Assembly (NCBI GenBank): GCA_044225415.1
Contig: JBGAIO010000120.1
Location: 1 to 6,189 of the forward strand
Direction of reading: 5' to 3'
Length of the DNA: 6,189 nucleotides
Source of the DNA: JALORV01 sp044225415
GTDB lineage: Bacteria; Pseudomonadota; Gammaproteobacteria; Burkholderiales; Burkholderiaceae_F
The notes below the pieces were generated by a model. The model had not been told where the DNA came from and made no database searches. It saw only the letters and a list, made by a program, of their open reading frames with translations. This document shows positions 5,704 to 6,189 of this stretch, piece after piece. The position numbers and the translations under genes were made by a program. Within the stretch, counting starts at the first letter, position 1, and the number at the start of each line of letters is the position of its first letter.

Positions 5704-6189
5704 GTGTTCATCGCCACGCTTCTGGTGGCCAGAGCACTTCTTCCGGGCGCTGCTGGTGGATCGGGAGCGCCAGCTCGTTCCCTCGAGCTGCAGAAATCTG
5801 AGAGGCCTCCGACGGCCACTCGCATGAGCAAGGTCTTGAACGACCCTGCTGGGGACTTGCTCCCTGCTATCGGTCGCCCGCGCACGTCTGCTGTACTTCG
5901 AGTACCCGGCATTTGCGCGGGAAATGTGGACAGCGTGAACGCCCGGAACTGGCCGTCCACCGACGCACGGCCCTCGCGCTTGAGCGTTCACCTTACGCAC
6001 ATCGCGTACGTTCGGCGCGCGGGGTCGAACGTTGCCTTTGCGGTACTGGCCGTCATCTGCGTAGACCGAGTGGCCGTTCCCTTGTGGCTGGATCCGGAGT
6101 ACCCACGAGTGTCGGCAGTGATCGACGACAGCAGCCAGCCGGAGCCAGCGCCGATGCGTTTGGAAGGATGGGAGGTGGGGTCCTCCGGC
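5704..6189 (+). CDS. Unrecognised hypothetical protein, 5' part (runs off the right edge)
   Basis: This frame is open from 5653 to the right edge. GTG 5704 is chosen because GAGGG at 5691-5695 lies 8 nt upstream, giving at least 162 codons. ATG 5824 (residue 41) is the next possible start, with no good ribosome site. Residues 2-22 (FIATLLVARALLPGAAGGSGA) resemble a weak signal peptide or membrane segment. A second hydrophobic run lies at about 110-120, followed by VAVPLWL. By hand count, G+C at codon positions 1/2/3 over 5941-6180 is about 69/53/78 per cent, a coding-like order. Over 5881-5940 only 11 of 20 third positions are G or C, against 19 of 20 in an sdhA sample. The opposite strand in the same codon register is also open, so the coding strand is not certain. 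I recognise no family. It may be a real accessory gene, a decayed one, or not a gene. Confidence 0.3.
   Translation, partial: MFIATLLVARALLPGAAGGSGAPARSLELQKSERPPTATRMSKVLNDPAGDLLPAIGRPRTSAVLRVPGICAGNVDSVNARNWPSTDARPSRLSVHLTHIAYVRRAGSNVAFAVLAVICVDRVAVPLWLDPEYPRVSAVIDDSSQPEPAPMRLEGWEVGSSG
5893..5905. repeat. Short hairpin sequence
   Basis: GTACT-TCG-AGTAC is a perfect 5-bp inverted repeat with a 3-nt loop inside the unrecognised right-hand frame. It belongs to a cluster of inverted repeats in this part of the window. On its own it could be chance. Confidence 0.25.
5935..5991. repeat. Nested inverted repeats
   Basis: The outer arms GTGAACGC (5935-5942) and GCGTTCAC (5984-5991) are perfect over 8 bp. 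Inside them, GGCCGT (5951-5956) and ACGGCC (5967-5972) are perfect over 6 bp around a 10-nt loop. The two stems are coaxially arranged, with internal bulges of 8 and 11 nt. As DNA this could be a cruciform or recombination site; as RNA, a two-tier hairpin. It lacks the GTTRRRY/RYYYAAC ends of an integron attC site. Function is unknown. Confidence 0.4.
6008..6032. repeat. Inverted repeat
   Basis: ACGTTCG at 6008-6014 and CGAACGT at 6026-6032 form perfect 7-bp arms around an 11-nt GC-rich loop, 16 bp after the nested repeat. It lies within the unrecognised open frame. There is no T-run, so it is not a typical terminator. Confidence 0.35.

Noticed and set aside
5935..5991. Integron attC site
   Set aside because: The size and nested arms suggested one, but the arms do not match the RYYYAAC and GTTRRRY core ends and no integrase is visible.
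5461..6000. Minus-strand open frames at 5461-6000 and 5556-5960
   Set aside because: They overlap the cupin 5' end or its leader, give Arg/Ser-rich sequence with no recognisable motif, and have a less coding-like base pattern than the plus strand. Not fully excluded, since the 5461-6000 frame is open back to the right edge.
5900..6104. Direct repeat GAGTACCC at 5900-5907 and 6097-6104
   Set aside because: Two 8-bp copies about 200 bp apart with unlike flanks are easily chance. No insertion-sequence ends or transposase are visible.

Overview
The window is high-GC bacterial chromosome that looks betaproteobacterial, most likely Burkholderiales. The evidence is the close-packed order malate dehydrogenase (minus strand), HutC/UTRA-type GntR regulator (plus strand), sdhC, sdhD, sdhA, sdhB. 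The Mdh N-terminus also has the [20 protein letters not shown] form that I associate with that group. A hand count of 20 sdhA codons gave 19 with G or C in the third position, so the core genes have strong high-GC codon use.

Layout. Positions 1-590 (minus) carry the first 196 codons of mdh, which runs off the left edge. Positions 591-854 are the divergent mdh/regulator spacer. It contains an AT-rich island with a perfect 12-bp palindrome (802-813) and a third copy of its half-site, the best operator candidate in the window. Positions 855-1640 encode the GntR regulator. A 153-bp leader with a weak promoter candidate and inverted repeats precedes sdhC (1794-2207), sdhD (2207-2578), sdhA (2578-4371) and sdhB (4388-5149). 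These four are translationally coupled or nearly so and encode a complete complex II. A small cupin gene (5189-5524, minus) converges on sdhB. The two genes' stop codons lie in opposite arms of one perfect 8-bp inverted repeat. Positions 5525-6189 are less typical: a divergent, unrecognised open frame leaves the right edge, with weaker codon bias over part of its length and several inverted repeats.

How the genes work together. SdhA and SdhB form the soluble succinate-oxidising and electron-transfer part of complex II. SdhC and SdhD anchor it in the inner membrane with one haem b and the ubiquinone site. Mdh performs a nearby step of the same cycle. The regulator between them probably senses a small metabolite and controls itself, and perhaps mdh and sdh. 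That role is inferred from position only.

I see mostly ordinary central metabolism here, with no phage, CRISPR, insertion sequence or defence genes. The points most worth checking are: Asn363 in SdhA where the family has a substrate-binding His; the palindrome plus extra half-site; the absence of sdhE and gltA straight after sdhB; the shared stop-codon inverted repeat; and the unassigned right-hand end.
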